Shown: positions 40,451 through 49,291 of the stretch, one piece after another
Numbering within the stretch: the stretch's first letter is position 1
Layout: each line of letters opens with the position of its first letter
DNA from: CADEED01 sp036274075
GTDB taxonomy: Bacteria > Pseudomonadota > Gammaproteobacteria > Steroidobacterales > Steroidobacteraceae
Length of the DNA stretch: 64,000 bases
Direction of reading: 5' to 3'
Assembly (NCBI GenBank): GCA_036274075.1
Contig: DASUGK010000030.1
Coordinates: forward strand, 1-64,000
Translations under genes and position numbers: made by a program
Notes under the pieces: model-generated
What the model saw: only the letters and a program-made list of their open reading frames with translations
What the model was told of the DNA's origin: nothing
The model's database searches: none

Positions 40451-40939
40451 TCGGGAATGGCTTAGGAGGAACAGGATATTCGCCGTCGGGGTTGAAGGTG
40501 CGCGGCGTAAATACCCGACCTAACAGAAGCCCGCAATCAGGGTTCGGATGAGGTTGCGCTAACAGCTTGCGCGTTCGCGACGGCGGCCCGGGTTTGCACA
40601 CACTTTGTTAGGTTGTGTGAAATTGTGTAGTTGGAATCCGCACTTGTCCGGGGCGTTGAAGTGACTGCCAGCAAAGTTTCTGACACATCGTCCAGTGCCC
40701 TCGTCGCCCGGCGGCGACGGCTGGACTGACCGCCGGCGCCAGTAGCCGGTCCAGGAGAGGCCTGGTCCAGGTAAGCCGAGTACCCGGAAAGAGGACCCCG
40801 GACCCCCGCCAGGCCCCTTAATCAAGGTGTAAGGCCCCCCGGGCTCCATGCGAAACTGCCACCATCGGCCTCGACCTACACGAAAGCGTGAACTGAGCAG
40901 GCACACTGCGATGCGAATTCATCGACTCTGGCGCCAGGG
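40451..40939. other. 489-base intergenic region between divergent operons
   Basis: The gap between the cytochrome operon (leftward) and the GGDEF-EAL gene (rightward) holds no convincing gene. The left part (40451-40640) is comparatively AT-rich (for example around 40595-40630) and probably contains the promoters. The right part (40641-40840) is GC-rich and full of inverted repeats, listed separately. The open frames crossing it lack ribosome sites and family resemblance. Confidence 0.7.
40641..40839 (+). ncRNA. candidate structured RNA or leader (unidentified)
   Basis: Five consecutive inverted repeats occur within about 200 bases. The first is CACTT/AAGTG. The strongest is GTCCAG..CGTCGCC-cggc-GGCGACG..CTGGAC (40690-40726, 13 pairs with one internal loop). 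Next come GACC..GGC/GCC-GGTC (40728-40751) and CCAGG/CCTGG (about 40751-40765), then GG..CCTTA/TAAGG-CC (about 40812-40837). Strand is assigned from the downstream GGDEF-EAL gene, whose leader this could be, but hairpins look similar on both strands. It does not match the c-di-GMP-I riboswitch consensus. Whether it is transcribed is unknown. Confidence 0.4.
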
Positions 40940-43696
40940 ATGGGGACGCGGCACCGCGGGTACCGGGTTCAAGCGAAATGCATGGAGCGGTTCAAGGCTG
41001 CGCTCATGTACAACGGACGCCACTTGTTGAGACGTCAATACGTGCGCCTGAAGGGATGGCTCACGCTGGGCAGCATCGGCATCATGCCGCGGCTGATCCT
41101 CGCCTTTGTCGCCGTCGGCGCATTGGCCGCCACCGCAAACCTCATCGTCGAGAACGGCGTTGCCATCCTCGAGCAGCAGCGCAACGTCGCGCTCGAGCGC
41201 AGCACGCACGACGCCCGGCAGATCACCGCACTGCGCGAGTCCATGGAGCGCGCCCGCCTCGCCGCGATGTCCGCCGAAGTCCTCGGAGCGCTCGGTGATT
41301 TCGATCGCGCAGTGCAGGAACATGCGGATGCGGATTCGCGCGGCTCGGCAGCGCGGTTCTTCCGGGCGCGCTCGGCGCTGGATCGCGCGCTCGCCAAGTA
41401 TCTCGAGGACTCGCGCGCGGCGCCGGACACGCTGACCCGCCTCGTCAACGAACACAAGAACAGCGCCGATGCTGTGGTTCACACCCGGCGCGTTCGCCGC
41501 GACCTGCTCACGGAATATTCCACCCTCATGTCGGGCATGGACATTCGCGTCCGGACGTCCATGGAACAAAGCCTCAAGGTGCCTGGCTGGGCGGCAGCGC
41601 GCGAACCGCTGCTCGAGATCCGGGCACGGCTCGACTCCGTGCGCGCGGCGTTCGCGGCCCGCAATGCCTTCGATGCGCGCGAGCTCGATACCGGTCCGCT
41701 CGCCAAGGCGGAACGGGCGCTCGCCGCCACCTTGCGCGAGCGCGAGTCCACGCTGCGCCGCGCATTGGGCACGGAGTGGTTCCACGCGATGACCAGCGAT
41801 ACGCAGTCGCTCACCACGACACGCGTCGGACTGTTCAAGAATGAAGAGCGCCGCCTCGCGGCCAGCGATGCCTTCGCGGCAGAGCCGCGCACGATCGCGG
41901 CATTGTTGCCGGCGCCGTTCCCGGACGAGGTGCCCGAGGCGAGCGTCAGGCAAGCCGCGACGGTTCCGGCCGCGGTACCCGCCGATCCCGGCCCCAACCG
42001 TTCGCTGGTGGCGTGGGTGAGCGCCGCCGTGCTGGTGGTGCTGCTGTACCTGTGCGTCGCGACCATCTTCAGCATCGTGCGGCCCGTGCGGCGGTTGTTG
42101 TCGGCCACCAACCGGCTGGCCCGCGGCGAGAATGCGCGCGTGGTGGAAAGCGGCGGCATCCGCGAGCTGGACACGCTCACCTCGGCCTTCAATTCAATGG
42201 CGCAGCAGCTCGCCGTGGCGCGTGACGCCGCGCGCGATGCGCAGCAGAAACTCGAAGCCAAGGTCGAAGAGCGCACGCGCCAGTTGCAGGAGCTGGCGGA
42301 GCAGGACCCGCTCACCGGCATCGCCAACCGCCGGCAGTTGTTCGTGGCGCTCAACGAGGCGCTGGACCACGCGCGGGTTTCCGGCGAGCGCATCGGCGTG
42401 TTCTTCCTCGACATCGACAATTTCAAGACGCTCAACGACAGCATGGGTCATTCCTACGGCGACCGCGTGCTGGTGGCGATCGCACGTCGCCTCGAGGCGC
42501 TGGCCCGGGATCGCGGCTTCGCCGCGCGCCTGGGCGGCGACGAGTTCACGGTCGTGCAGCGGAGCGCCGCCGACGTGGATTCGATCGTGGCCTTCGGCAC
42601 CAGCATCGTGCGCGCTTTCGAGACGCCGCTGCAGGTGGACGACCGCGAAGTCATCGTGAGCGTCAGCGTGGGCGCGAGCGTGTTCCCGGACCACGAGCGC
42701 GATGCCGAGGCGCTGCTGCGCGCCGCCGATGCGGCGCTGTTCCGCGCGAAGGCGCTGGGACGCAGCCGCCTCGCGACGTTCACGCCGGAACTGGTGGCCA
42801 CCGCCTCGGCGAAATTCGCGATCGAGCAGAAGCTGCGGCGCGCCATCCAGGGCGACGAATTCGAGCTGTTCTACCAGCCGCTGGTCGACACCGGGACGCT
42901 GGACGTGGTGCTGGTCGAGGCGCTGCTCCGCTGGCGCGCGCCGGACGGGACCTATCGTGCGCCGGATGAATTTCTCGCTGTGGCCGAGGAGTCCGGCGTG
43001 ATCATGGAGATCAGCGACTGGGTGCTGCGCACCGCCATCGGCACCGCGGCGCGTTGGCATCGCGGGCCCTGGCCCAAGGCGCGCGTCGCGATCAATGTCT
43101 CGGCGCGGCAATTCCTGGACTACCGCTTCGTCGGCCGCCTCGAAGAGCTGCTGCGCGAATACGACTTGCCGGCGCGCTGCCTCGAGCTCGAGCTCACGGA
43201 GTCGGTGCTGCAGACCGGCACGCACACCATCAAGACGCTGGACCACCTGCGTTCGATCGGCGTCGCCATCGCGCTGGACGATTTCGGCACCGGCTACTCG
43301 TCGCTGGCGTCGCTGCAGCGCCTGCCGCTCACGCGCGTGAAACTCGATCGCAGCCTGGTTGCCGGCATCGACGACAATGCGCGCTCGGCCTCGATCGCGC
43401 GCGCCACGATCGCGTTGTGCCGCGGCCTGGGTCTCGAGGTGACGGCTGAAGGCGTGGAACGCCTCGAGCAGCTGGCGATGTTGCTGCCGCACCGGGCCAT
43501 TTCCCTGCAGGGCTTCCTGTTCGCGCGCCCGGTGTCCGCGAACGACCTGCTGCCACTCCTGAAGTCCCTGCCGGCGCATTGCAGGGAGCTCGACCAGGCC
43601 GCGCAGAAGCTGCCGGCCGCGAAGTTCGCGGCGCGTGGCGGCGACCGGCGCAAGGGCGCGCTGGCGCTGGTCTCCGATCGGCAGGATCCGACCTAG
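40940..43696 (+). CDS. membrane GGDEF-EAL cyclic-di-GMP protein
   Basis: Two-helix inner-membrane protein of up to 918 residues. TM1 is near 48-70, followed by a periplasmic helical sensor region, TM2 near 355-378, a HAMP-like linker, a coiled coil, GGDEF (LGGDEF near 530) and EAL (EALLRW near 658). The EAL domain has all expected catalytic motifs: NVSARQF, ELTES, DDFGTGYSS, VKLDRS, EGVE and LQGFLFARP, so phosphodiesterase activity is likely. GGDEF is intact, but the inhibitory RxxD site reads RDRG, so product inhibition is probably lost. Three ATGs (40940, 40982, 41006) are possible starts and none has a good ribosome site. Confidence 0.9.
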   Translation: MGTRHRGYRVQAKCMERFKAALMYNGRHLLRRQYVRLKGWLTLGSIGIMPRLILAFVAVGALAATANLIVENGVAILEQQRNVALERSTHDARQITALRESMERARLAAMSAEVLGALGDFDRAVQEHADADSRGSAARFFRARSALDRALAKYLEDSRAAPDTLTRLVNEHKNSADAVVHTRRVRRDLLTEYSTLMSGMDIRVRTSMEQSLKVPGWAAAREPLLEIRARLDSVRAAFAARNAFDARELDTGPLAKAERALAATLRERESTLRRALGTEWFHAMTSDTQSLTTTRVGLFKNEERRLAASDAFAAEPRTIAALLPAPFPDEVPEASVRQAATVPAAVPADPGPNRSLVAWVSAAVLVVLLYLCVATIFSIVRPVRRLLSATNRLARGENARVVESGGIRELDTLTSAFNSMAQQLAVARDAARDAQQKLEAKVEERTRQLQELAEQDPLTGIANRRQLFVALNEALDHARVSGERIGVFFLDIDNFKTLNDSMGHSYGDRVLVAIARRLEALARDRGFAARLGGDEFTVVQRSAADVDSIVAFGTSIVRAFETPLQVDDREVIVSVSVGASVFPDHERDAEALLRAADAALFRAKALGRSRLATFTPELVATASAKFAIEQKLRRAIQGDEFELFYQPLVDTGTLDVVLVEALLRWRAPDGTYRAPDEFLAVAEESGVIMEISDWVLRTAIGTAARWHRGPWPKARVAINVSARQFLDYRFVGRLEELLREYDLPARCLELELTESVLQTGTHTIKTLDHLRSIGVAIALDDFGTGYSSLASLQRLPLTRVKLDRSLVAGIDDNARSASIARATIALCRGLGLEVTAEGVERLEQLAMLLPHRAISLQGFLFARPVSANDLLPLLKSLPAHCRELDQAAQKLPAAKFAARGGDRRKGALALVSDRQDPT

Positions 43697-43772
43697 TTCG
43701 TTCACATAGTGTGCGCGCGCCGGGCCCGAAGGTCTGATTGTCCTGGGCCGTTCCCCTACCGACGATGCCGGC

Positions 43773-45350
43773 GTGCGAACCCTCTATCCAGGCCTGGTTT
43801 TCTTCTGCGCGGCGAATGCCGCGGTGGCCGCTGCGCCGGAGGTCGAACAACTTCGCGCTGAACTGGAGGCCATGAAAGCGGCCTACGCCCGGCAGGCCGG
43901 GCAGATGCGCGCCCTCGAGGAGCGGATTCGTGCCCTGGAATCTCCTGCAGCCGCGGCTTCGATGGCCGGCGCGGATCCGACGCGCGTTCGCGTGGAGAAG
44001 GAATACCAGCGCGACACCGAGTCCCGCGAGCAGGCGATGCTCACCGCGGCGCATCCCTATGCAGGCCGCGTGCAGGAAGTGCTGCAGGGATTCATGGACA
44101 TCCACGGGTACTTCCGCGCCGGCTACGGCCGGGACGACAGCGGCGGATCGATGGTGGGATTTCAGGCGCCGGGCGCCAGCGCCAAGTACCGGTTGGGCAA
44201 TGAGCCCGATTCCTACGGGGAAATCACGTTCGGCAAGAACTTCTATCGCGAGGGCGCGTTCGCGATCGGAGACTCCGGCGGCGAGACCACGCCCGCCGAC
44301 GGACCGATCGGCAGGTTTCAAACTACCCTGGCTGCGTACACGCCGATCCAGGATGCGATCAGTTCGGGCAGCGCGAATTTCAGCTTCGCGGAGATCTGGG
44401 GCTCGGTGGGCAATGTCATTCGCTCGCAACCGTCGCTGAAGTTCTGGGCCGGCAACCGCTACTACCGGCGCCACGACATCCACCTCAACGATTTCTTCTT
44501 CTCCAACATGAGCGGCACGGGCGGTGGATTCGAAGACCTGAAGCTGGGCTTCGGCAAGATGGCCCTGGCCTGGATCGGCACGCCCGGCAGCAGCGGCGTC
44601 ACAACGGCGCCGGAACCCGACGCGGCGAACAAGGCAGGCTTCAGCAAGACCAGCTTCGACCTGCGGCTCTACGACATGGACGTGCCGTGGGGAATCGGCG
44701 AAGCGGGCCTGGTGTTCTCGCGCGCCACCAGCGGATTCGACTCCAACGGCAATCGCGCCGCGGACAGCACCGGCTTCTCCGGCATGTTCATCCACACGCG
44801 CAAGGGTGTGTTCAGCGCCGATGGCGTGAACAAGGCGTCGATCCAGTTCGGCACCGGCGCCGCCATGACGCTCAATTCCGGCTTCGAGACTTTCAATCTC
44901 GATGGACAGACTTTCATTCGTCCGCTCGACACGGATGCCTGGCGCCTGCGCATCACGGAGAACTTCACGGCCAATCTCGGTGACTCGCTCTCGCTGGGCC
45001 CGGTGTTCATCTACCAGCTCACGGACTACGGGGACGACGACGGCAAGGTGCAGTGGATGTCGGCCGGCCTGCGGCCCATCTGGCATTTCAACCCGCGCGT
45101 CAGCCTCGCGGCCGAAGGCGGCGCCGACTGGGTGAAGGACGACATCGCGGGCACCGACGGTGTGCTCTACAAGCTGACCCTCGCGCCGCAGGTATCGCTG
45201 GGCGGGCGTTTCATGAGCCGGCCCGTGATTCGCGCCTTCGTCACCTGGGCGAGCTGGAGCGACGACTTTGTCGGGTTGATCGGCGGGCAGGACTACCTGG
45301 ATGCCACCGATGCCCTGACCGCGGGCATGCACATGGAAGTCTGGTGGTGA
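43773..45350 (+). CDS. maltoporin-family (LamB-like) porin
   Basis: Outer-membrane porin of 525 residues with a signal peptide (LVFFCAANAAVAAA). An N-terminal coiled coil (about 23-60, VEQLRAELEAMKAAYARQ) precedes the barrel, as in many LamB-like carbohydrate porins of nonenteric bacteria. The barrel begins FMDIHGYFRAGYGRD, contains FWAGNRYYRRHDIHLNDFF, the most characteristic LamB segment, and ends HMEVWW with a terminal aromatic residue. It should pass sugars or oligosaccharides. The start is GTG without a strong ribosome site. It follows the GGDEF-EAL gene by 76 bases and no sugar transporter adjoins it. Confidence 0.9.
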   Translation: MRTLYPGLVFFCAANAAVAAAPEVEQLRAELEAMKAAYARQAGQMRALEERIRALESPAAAASMAGADPTRVRVEKEYQRDTESREQAMLTAAHPYAGRVQEVLQGFMDIHGYFRAGYGRDDSGGSMVGFQAPGASAKYRLGNEPDSYGEITFGKNFYREGAFAIGDSGGETTPADGPIGRFQTTLAAYTPIQDAISSGSANFSFAEIWGSVGNVIRSQPSLKFWAGNRYYRRHDIHLNDFFFSNMSGTGGGFEDLKLGFGKMALAWIGTPGSSGVTTAPEPDAANKAGFSKTSFDLRLYDMDVPWGIGEAGLVFSRATSGFDSNGNRAADSTGFSGMFIHTRKGVFSADGVNKASIQFGTGAAMTLNSGFETFNLDGQTFIRPLDTDAWRLRITENFTANLGDSLSLGPVFIYQLTDYGDDDGKVQWMSAGLRPIWHFNPRVSLAAEGGADWVKDDIAGTDGVLYKLTLAPQVSLGGRFMSRPVIRAFVTWASWSDDFVGLIGGQDYLDATDALTAGMHMEVWW

Positions 45351-45355
45351 CCTGA

Positions 45356-46639
45356 CTACTCGTGCCGCAGGGCGTCGATGGGCGCGAGGTTGGCGGCGCG
45401 TCGCGCCGGCAGGATGCCGAACAACATGCCGACCAGCGCCGAGAATCCCGTGGCGCCAACCACCGCCCACCACGGCACCGCCGGCGAAGGGAAGTGCGGG
45501 ATCATCTGTGCCGCCAGCACGCCCAGCAGCCAGCCGAGACCGATGCCGATGATGCCGCCGATGACTGCGAGCACCATGGCCTCGATCAGGAACTGCATGA
45601 GGATGAAGCGGCGCGGCGCGCCCAGCGCCTTGGCGATACCGATCTCGCGGGTGCGCTCCGTCACCGACACCAGCATGATGTTCATGATGCCCACGCCGCC
45701 CACCAGCAGCGAGATGCTGACCACCGCCGAGATCACAAGCGTGATGGTGCCCGACACGCGCTGGATGGTTTCGGTGAGCGATTGCGACGTCGTGACCTGG
45801 AAGTCGTCGGGATCGCCGGGCCCGATCTTGTGCGCACGGCGCAGGAGGGCAGTGATGCGGCTGGTGACGTCGTCGACCGCATCGATGTTGTCCACGGTGA
45901 GCAGGATGCTCATGTCGGGTTCGTTGTTGGGACCGGCGAGGGCGCGGCCGGTCTCGAAGGGAATGACGACGTAGTTGTCCATGCTCTGGCCGAACATCTC
46001 GCCGCGTTCTTCCATGAGACCCACGACCTTGAACCACTGGCCGCCGACCTGGATGAAGGTGCCGAGCGGATCGGCGGGCAGCTTGAGGTCGGCGCGGGCT
46101 TTCTCCCCGAGCACGACGACGCGCCGCCGCGAATCGTTGTCGCTGTCCGTGACGAAGCGGCCGAGCCGCGGAAACGACTGGTTGGCGAACTGGAACCAGC
46201 TCGTGGTCGCGATGACCTGCGCACCGGAAGTGTTGTCGCCGTATCGGACGCCGCCCGGCAGGTTGAGCCCGGTCGTCGGCGTCACGTTGCTGATGCCCGC
46301 GATGCGGTGTTTCACGAGCTCGAGATCGGCCGGCCGCAACCGGTTCCACTTGCCGATCAGCCAGTCTTCACGCGATGTGTGCGAGTGGACCTGCAATGCA
46401 TTCCCGCCGAATCCCTGGAACTCGTCCATGACGGAGCGCGTGAGGCCCTGCAGCAGCGACACGATGCAGATCACCGACGCCACGCCGATGATGACGCCGA
46501 GCATCGTGAGGAAGCTGCGCATTCGGTGCGAGCGGATGCTGCCGAGCGCCGAACGCACGCATTCCTGCACGGCATAGAACGCCGCCTGGAGGCGGTTCAC
46601 GTCGTCGATGGGTGCATTTCCCTGCGCCGAGCTGCTCAT
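45356..46639 (-). CDS. MacB-type ABC transporter permease (FtsX-like)
   Basis: 427-residue inner-membrane permease: one N-terminal helix with MRSFLTMLGVIIGVASVICIV (first part shown as RSFLTMLGVIIGVAS), a large periplasmic MacB core domain (about 85-300) and three C-terminal helices with ERTREIGIAKALGAPRR, the FtsX signature. Mechanotransmitters of this type drive export of peptides, toxins or lipoproteins from the periplasm rather than substrate passage through the membrane. The ATG overlaps the ATPase gene stop (ATGA). The nucleotide-binding domain is a separate gene, unlike E. coli MacB. It is the last gene of a seven-gene operon. Confidence 0.9.
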   Translation of the reverse strand: MSSSAQGNAPIDDVNRLQAAFYAVQECVRSALGSIRSHRMRSFLTMLGVIIGVASVICIVSLLQGLTRSVMDEFQGFGGNALQVHSHTSREDWLIGKWNRLRPADLELVKHRIAGISNVTPTTGLNLPGGVRYGDNTSGAQVIATTSWFQFANQSFPRLGRFVTDSDNDSRRRVVVLGEKARADLKLPADPLGTFIQVGGQWFKVVGLMEERGEMFGQSMDNYVVIPFETGRALAGPNNEPDMSILLTVDNIDAVDDVTSRITALLRRAHKIGPGDPDDFQVTTSQSLTETIQRVSGTITLVISAVVSISLLVGGVGIMNIMLVSVTERTREIGIAKALGAPRRFILMQFLIEAMVLAVIGGIIGIGLGWLLGVLAAQMIPHFPSPAVPWWAVVGATGFSALVGMLFGILPARRAANLAPIDALRHE

Positions 46640-47316
46640 GCGGCCTGCGCCCGGTCTTCGACGATGTGGCCGTCGTGCAGGCGCACCACGCGCTGGCAAT
46701 AGGCGGCGATCGCCGCATCGTGCGTCACGATGATGATGGTCATGCCTTCCCGATGCAGGTCGCCGAAAACACCCATGATTTCGCGCGCCGTCTTGCTGTC
46801 GAGGTTGCCGGTCGGCTCATCGGCCAGGAGCACGTCCGGCCGGCCGACCAGTGCCCTCGCGATCGCCACGCGTTGCCGCTGGCCGCCGGAAAGCTCGTTG
46901 GGCTTGTGCAGCGTGCGCGCTTCGAGACCGACACGCGCCAGCGCCGCGTGTGCGCGCTCGCGCCGGATGGCGGGTGCGAGGCCGCGATAGATCAGGGGCT
47001 GCGCGACGTTGTCTGCGATGCTGGTCCTCGGCATCAGGTAATAGCTCTGGAAGATGAAGCCGATCTTGCGATTGCGCACCCGGGCGAGCTGGTCCTCGTC
47101 CAGGCCGGCGACCGCCTCGCCGTCGAGCGTGTACGTGCCGGTAGTCGGCAGGTCCAGGCAGCCGAGGATGTTCATCATCGTCGACTTGCCGGAGCCGGAG
47201 GGTCCGATCAACGCCACGTATTCGTTGCGCGCGATGTTGAGGTTGACGTCGGCGAGGGCGACGAGCTGCGTGCTGCCCATCTGGTACGTCTTGCCGATGC
47301 CGTTCAACTGGATCAT
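46636..47316 (-). CDS. LolD/MacB-type ABC transporter ATPase
   Basis: 226-residue ATPase that powers the adjoining permease. Walker A is GPSGSGKST (38-46), the Q-loop is FIFQSYYLMP, the ABC signature is LSGGQRQRVAIA (142-153), Walker B is VLLADEPTGNLD (162-173) and the switch His is in IIVTHD. The LADEPTGNLDS pattern is typical of the LolD/MacB/FtsE branch. It sits between the adaptor gene (6-base gap) and the permease gene (4-base overlap), so the three form one tripartite exporter. Confidence 0.94.
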   Translation of the reverse strand: MIQLNGIGKTYQMGSTQLVALADVNLNIARNEYVALIGPSGSGKSTMMNILGCLDLPTTGTYTLDGEAVAGLDEDQLARVRNRKIGFIFQSYYLMPRTSIADNVAQPLIYRGLAPAIRRERAHAALARVGLEARTLHKPNELSGGQRQRVAIARALVGRPDVLLADEPTGNLDSKTAREIMGVFGDLHREGMTIIIVTHDAAIAAYCQRVVRLHDGHIVEDRAQAA

Positions 47317-47322
47317 GTGGCG

Positions 47323-48528
47323 CTACTTCTTCGCGGCCAGGTCGGCCTTGACGTTGACGGTCACTTTCTCGCCGTCGAGCAGGAACAGCAGGGTCTTCGC
47401 GGGACCCACGATGACCTGGTCGCCTTCCTCGAGGCCGTTGGTGATCGCGATGTGGCTGTCATCGGCGGTGCCCGTGGACACGGCGCGCTTCACGGCGCGG
47501 CCCGCGTCGTAGAGGAACACGCTGGCCAGTGATTTCTCCGCCTTGGCCGACTTGTCGGGATTGTCCTCGTAGCGCAGCGCCTGCACCGGCACCGCGAGCA
47601 CTTTCTCGCCGTCCTGTGAGCCGGTGAGCACCTCCGCGCGGCAACTCATCCCGGGGTGGAAGACGACTTCCGCGGTATTGTTGAGGCGGATGCGCACGGG
47701 GTAACTCTTGTTCTGCCCGTATTGCTGCCGCGGCGCGATGGCCACCTGTTCCACGATGCCCGTCAGCGTCTTGTCGGGAAATGCCGCCGGCACCACGCGG
47801 GCCTCGGCGCCGACGCGGACGCGCGCGATGTCGGTTTCGTCGACGTTGATCTCCGCGTCGATACTGGTGGTGTCGGCCACGTCCACCAGCGTCGAGCCCG
47901 CGATGCCGGAGAAACTCGGCACCGCGGTCTGGCCCACCTTGACGTAGATAGCCGTCACCTTGCCGTCGAGAGGAGAACGGATCTCGGTCTTGGCGAGGTG
48001 TTCCTGCGCCTGCCGCAGTTGGGCGAGCGACTGCGTGAGCTGCTCGCGGCTGGTGCGCAGGTCCACCTCGGCGAGATTGCGCGCCGACACCAGTTCCTCG
48101 AGGCTGTTGGTGTCCACCATGCCCTTCTCGCGCAGCGCCTCGAAGCGCTTCGTCCTCGCGACCAGCGTGTCGTAGTCCACCTGTCGCCGCTCGATGCTGA
48201 GCCGTGCCTGGCGCACCATCGCCTCGCTCTGCTCGATGGCGGCGCGCGGCGCCGCGGGATCGAGGCGCATGAGCAGCTGGCCCCGTTTCACCTGGTCGCC
48301 TTCTTCGACGAGGATCTCCGTCACCCGGCTCGTGACCTCGGGTGCCAGGGTGACCTGGCTTTCATAGGTCAGCGAGCCCGAGGCGAGCACGGTCGGCGTC
48401 AGCGCGCGCTGCGAGACCTGCTCGACGTCGACCGCCTTCTGGGAGTCGTTGCGCGAGAGCTTCAGGACGACCGGTACCACGATCAGTGTCGCGATGACGC
48501 CGATCGCGATCCATTGGTTGCGTTTCAT
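47323..48528 (-). CDS. MacA-like periplasmic adaptor (membrane fusion protein)
   Basis: 401-residue adaptor with an N-terminal membrane anchor (WIAIGVIATLIVVPVVLKL), a split biotinyl-lipoyl/barrel-sandwich domain, a helical hairpin (about 95-165) and beta-barrel domains, the layout of MacA/HlyD-type adaptors. The VTSRVTEILVEEGDQVKRGQ segment (first lipoyl half) is typical. It should link the inner-membrane permease to an outer-membrane channel; no TolC-like gene is in the window. It begins nine bases after the YIP1-like gene and precedes the ATPase gene. Confidence 0.92.
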   Translation of the reverse strand: MKRNQWIAIGVIATLIVVPVVLKLSRNDSQKAVDVEQVSQRALTPTVLASGSLTYESQVTLAPEVTSRVTEILVEEGDQVKRGQLLMRLDPAAPRAAIEQSEAMVRQARLSIERRQVDYDTLVARTKRFEALREKGMVDTNSLEELVSARNLAEVDLRTSREQLTQSLAQLRQAQEHLAKTEIRSPLDGKVTAIYVKVGQTAVPSFSGIAGSTLVDVADTTSIDAEINVDETDIARVRVGAEARVVPAAFPDKTLTGIVEQVAIAPRQQYGQNKSYPVRIRLNNTAEVVFHPGMSCRAEVLTGSQDGEKVLAVPVQALRYEDNPDKSAKAEKSLASVFLYDAGRAVKRAVSTGTADDSHIAITNGLEEGDQVIVGPAKTLLFLLDGEKVTVNVKADLAAKK

Positions 48529-48537
48529 GGATCGGGG

Positions 48538-49233
48538 CTACCGGAAGGCGAAGAACGCCCAGATGCCGTAGATCGTGATCGCCGGCAAGAGGATGAACAG
48601 CGCACTGAATGCCCAGGACCGCTGGCTCCAGGAACGGATGCCGATGATCATGAGGATCCAGCTCAGCAGGCTGAAGACGTTGAGCGACTCCAGCAGGCCG
48701 TGCCCGGGACTGCCCATGGGCCGATGGAACACCAGTTCATTCAGCGACAGGGGTTGCAGCACGGACGGGCTCAACTGCCCGCTGTCGCTCATCAGCAGCA
48801 ATATGCCGGCCACGACGCTGCCAATCAGCAGCGGCAGCGACGTCCAGCAGGCGAATGCGAACCAGTGCTTGAATCCCAGTCCCAGCTTCGTGACCTTGGC
48901 CGCTACCCAGAAGTACAGCGCCATGATCAGGAACACGATCGGCAGGCCGAAGAGCCCGCCCACCACCGACCCGATCAGGAAGGTGTTGCGAGTCATCATG
49001 GACATGGCCGCCGCGCGTTCGGCCTCCGGCCGGCCCGCGATGTCGGGGTGGTTGCTCAGCACCGTCTGCTTGAACCACTCGAAGTCGACGACGCTGTAGT
49101 ACCAGTACGCCATGCAGATGGTGCTTGCGACCAGCACCAACAGGGGAAACCAGAATCTCGGGCGCTCGCGCAATTCCGCGAAGGCGCTGGAAGGTGCCGT
49201 CGCCAGGGCGACGGTGAGCGCGACATTGTTCAT
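48538..49233 (-). CDS. YIP1-family membrane protein
   Basis: 231-residue inner-membrane protein with about five helices in the pattern of the YIP1 family (RFWFPLLVLVASTICMAYWY, then FACWTSLPLLIGSVVAGILL). YIP1-type proteins are frequent neighbours of MacAB-like exporters; function in bacteria is not established. It lies between the paralogous membrane pair and the exporter genes, nine bases from the adaptor gene, so it probably belongs to the same operon and may assist assembly or sensing. Confidence 0.82.
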   Translation of the reverse strand: MNNVALTVALATAPSSAFAELRERPRFWFPLLVLVASTICMAYWYYSVVDFEWFKQTVLSNHPDIAGRPEAERAAAMSMMTRNTFLIGSVVGGLFGLPIVFLIMALYFWVAAKVTKLGLGFKHWFAFACWTSLPLLIGSVVAGILLLMSDSGQLSPSVLQPLSLNELVFHRPMGSPGHGLLESLNVFSLLSWILMIIGIRSWSQRSWAFSALFILLPAITIYGIWAFFAFR

Positions 49234-49291
49234 GGAAGTCCTCTTGAGGCGATTGTTGTTGGTTGTTCGGGAGGGCTGGGAGGCGGATCGG

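Noticed and set aside
40641..40839. c-di-GMP-I or c-di-GMP-II riboswitch before the GGDEF-EAL gene
   Set aside because: The conserved tetraloop receptor and core bases of these classes are not found in the expected order.
40559..40906. 115-codon minus-strand frame with repeated Gly and Pro
   Set aside because: It only reflects the GC-rich inverted repeats of the structured intergenic region; no ribosome site and no family.
40960..40980. tRNA-like GGGTTCAAGCG
   Set aside because: No acceptor stem or anticodon arm can be drawn around it, and it lies in the start of a coding frame.
43329..46349. 1006-codon open frame on the minus strand
   Set aside because: It crosses three real genes, and its product is an Arg/His-rich string with no recognisable domain.
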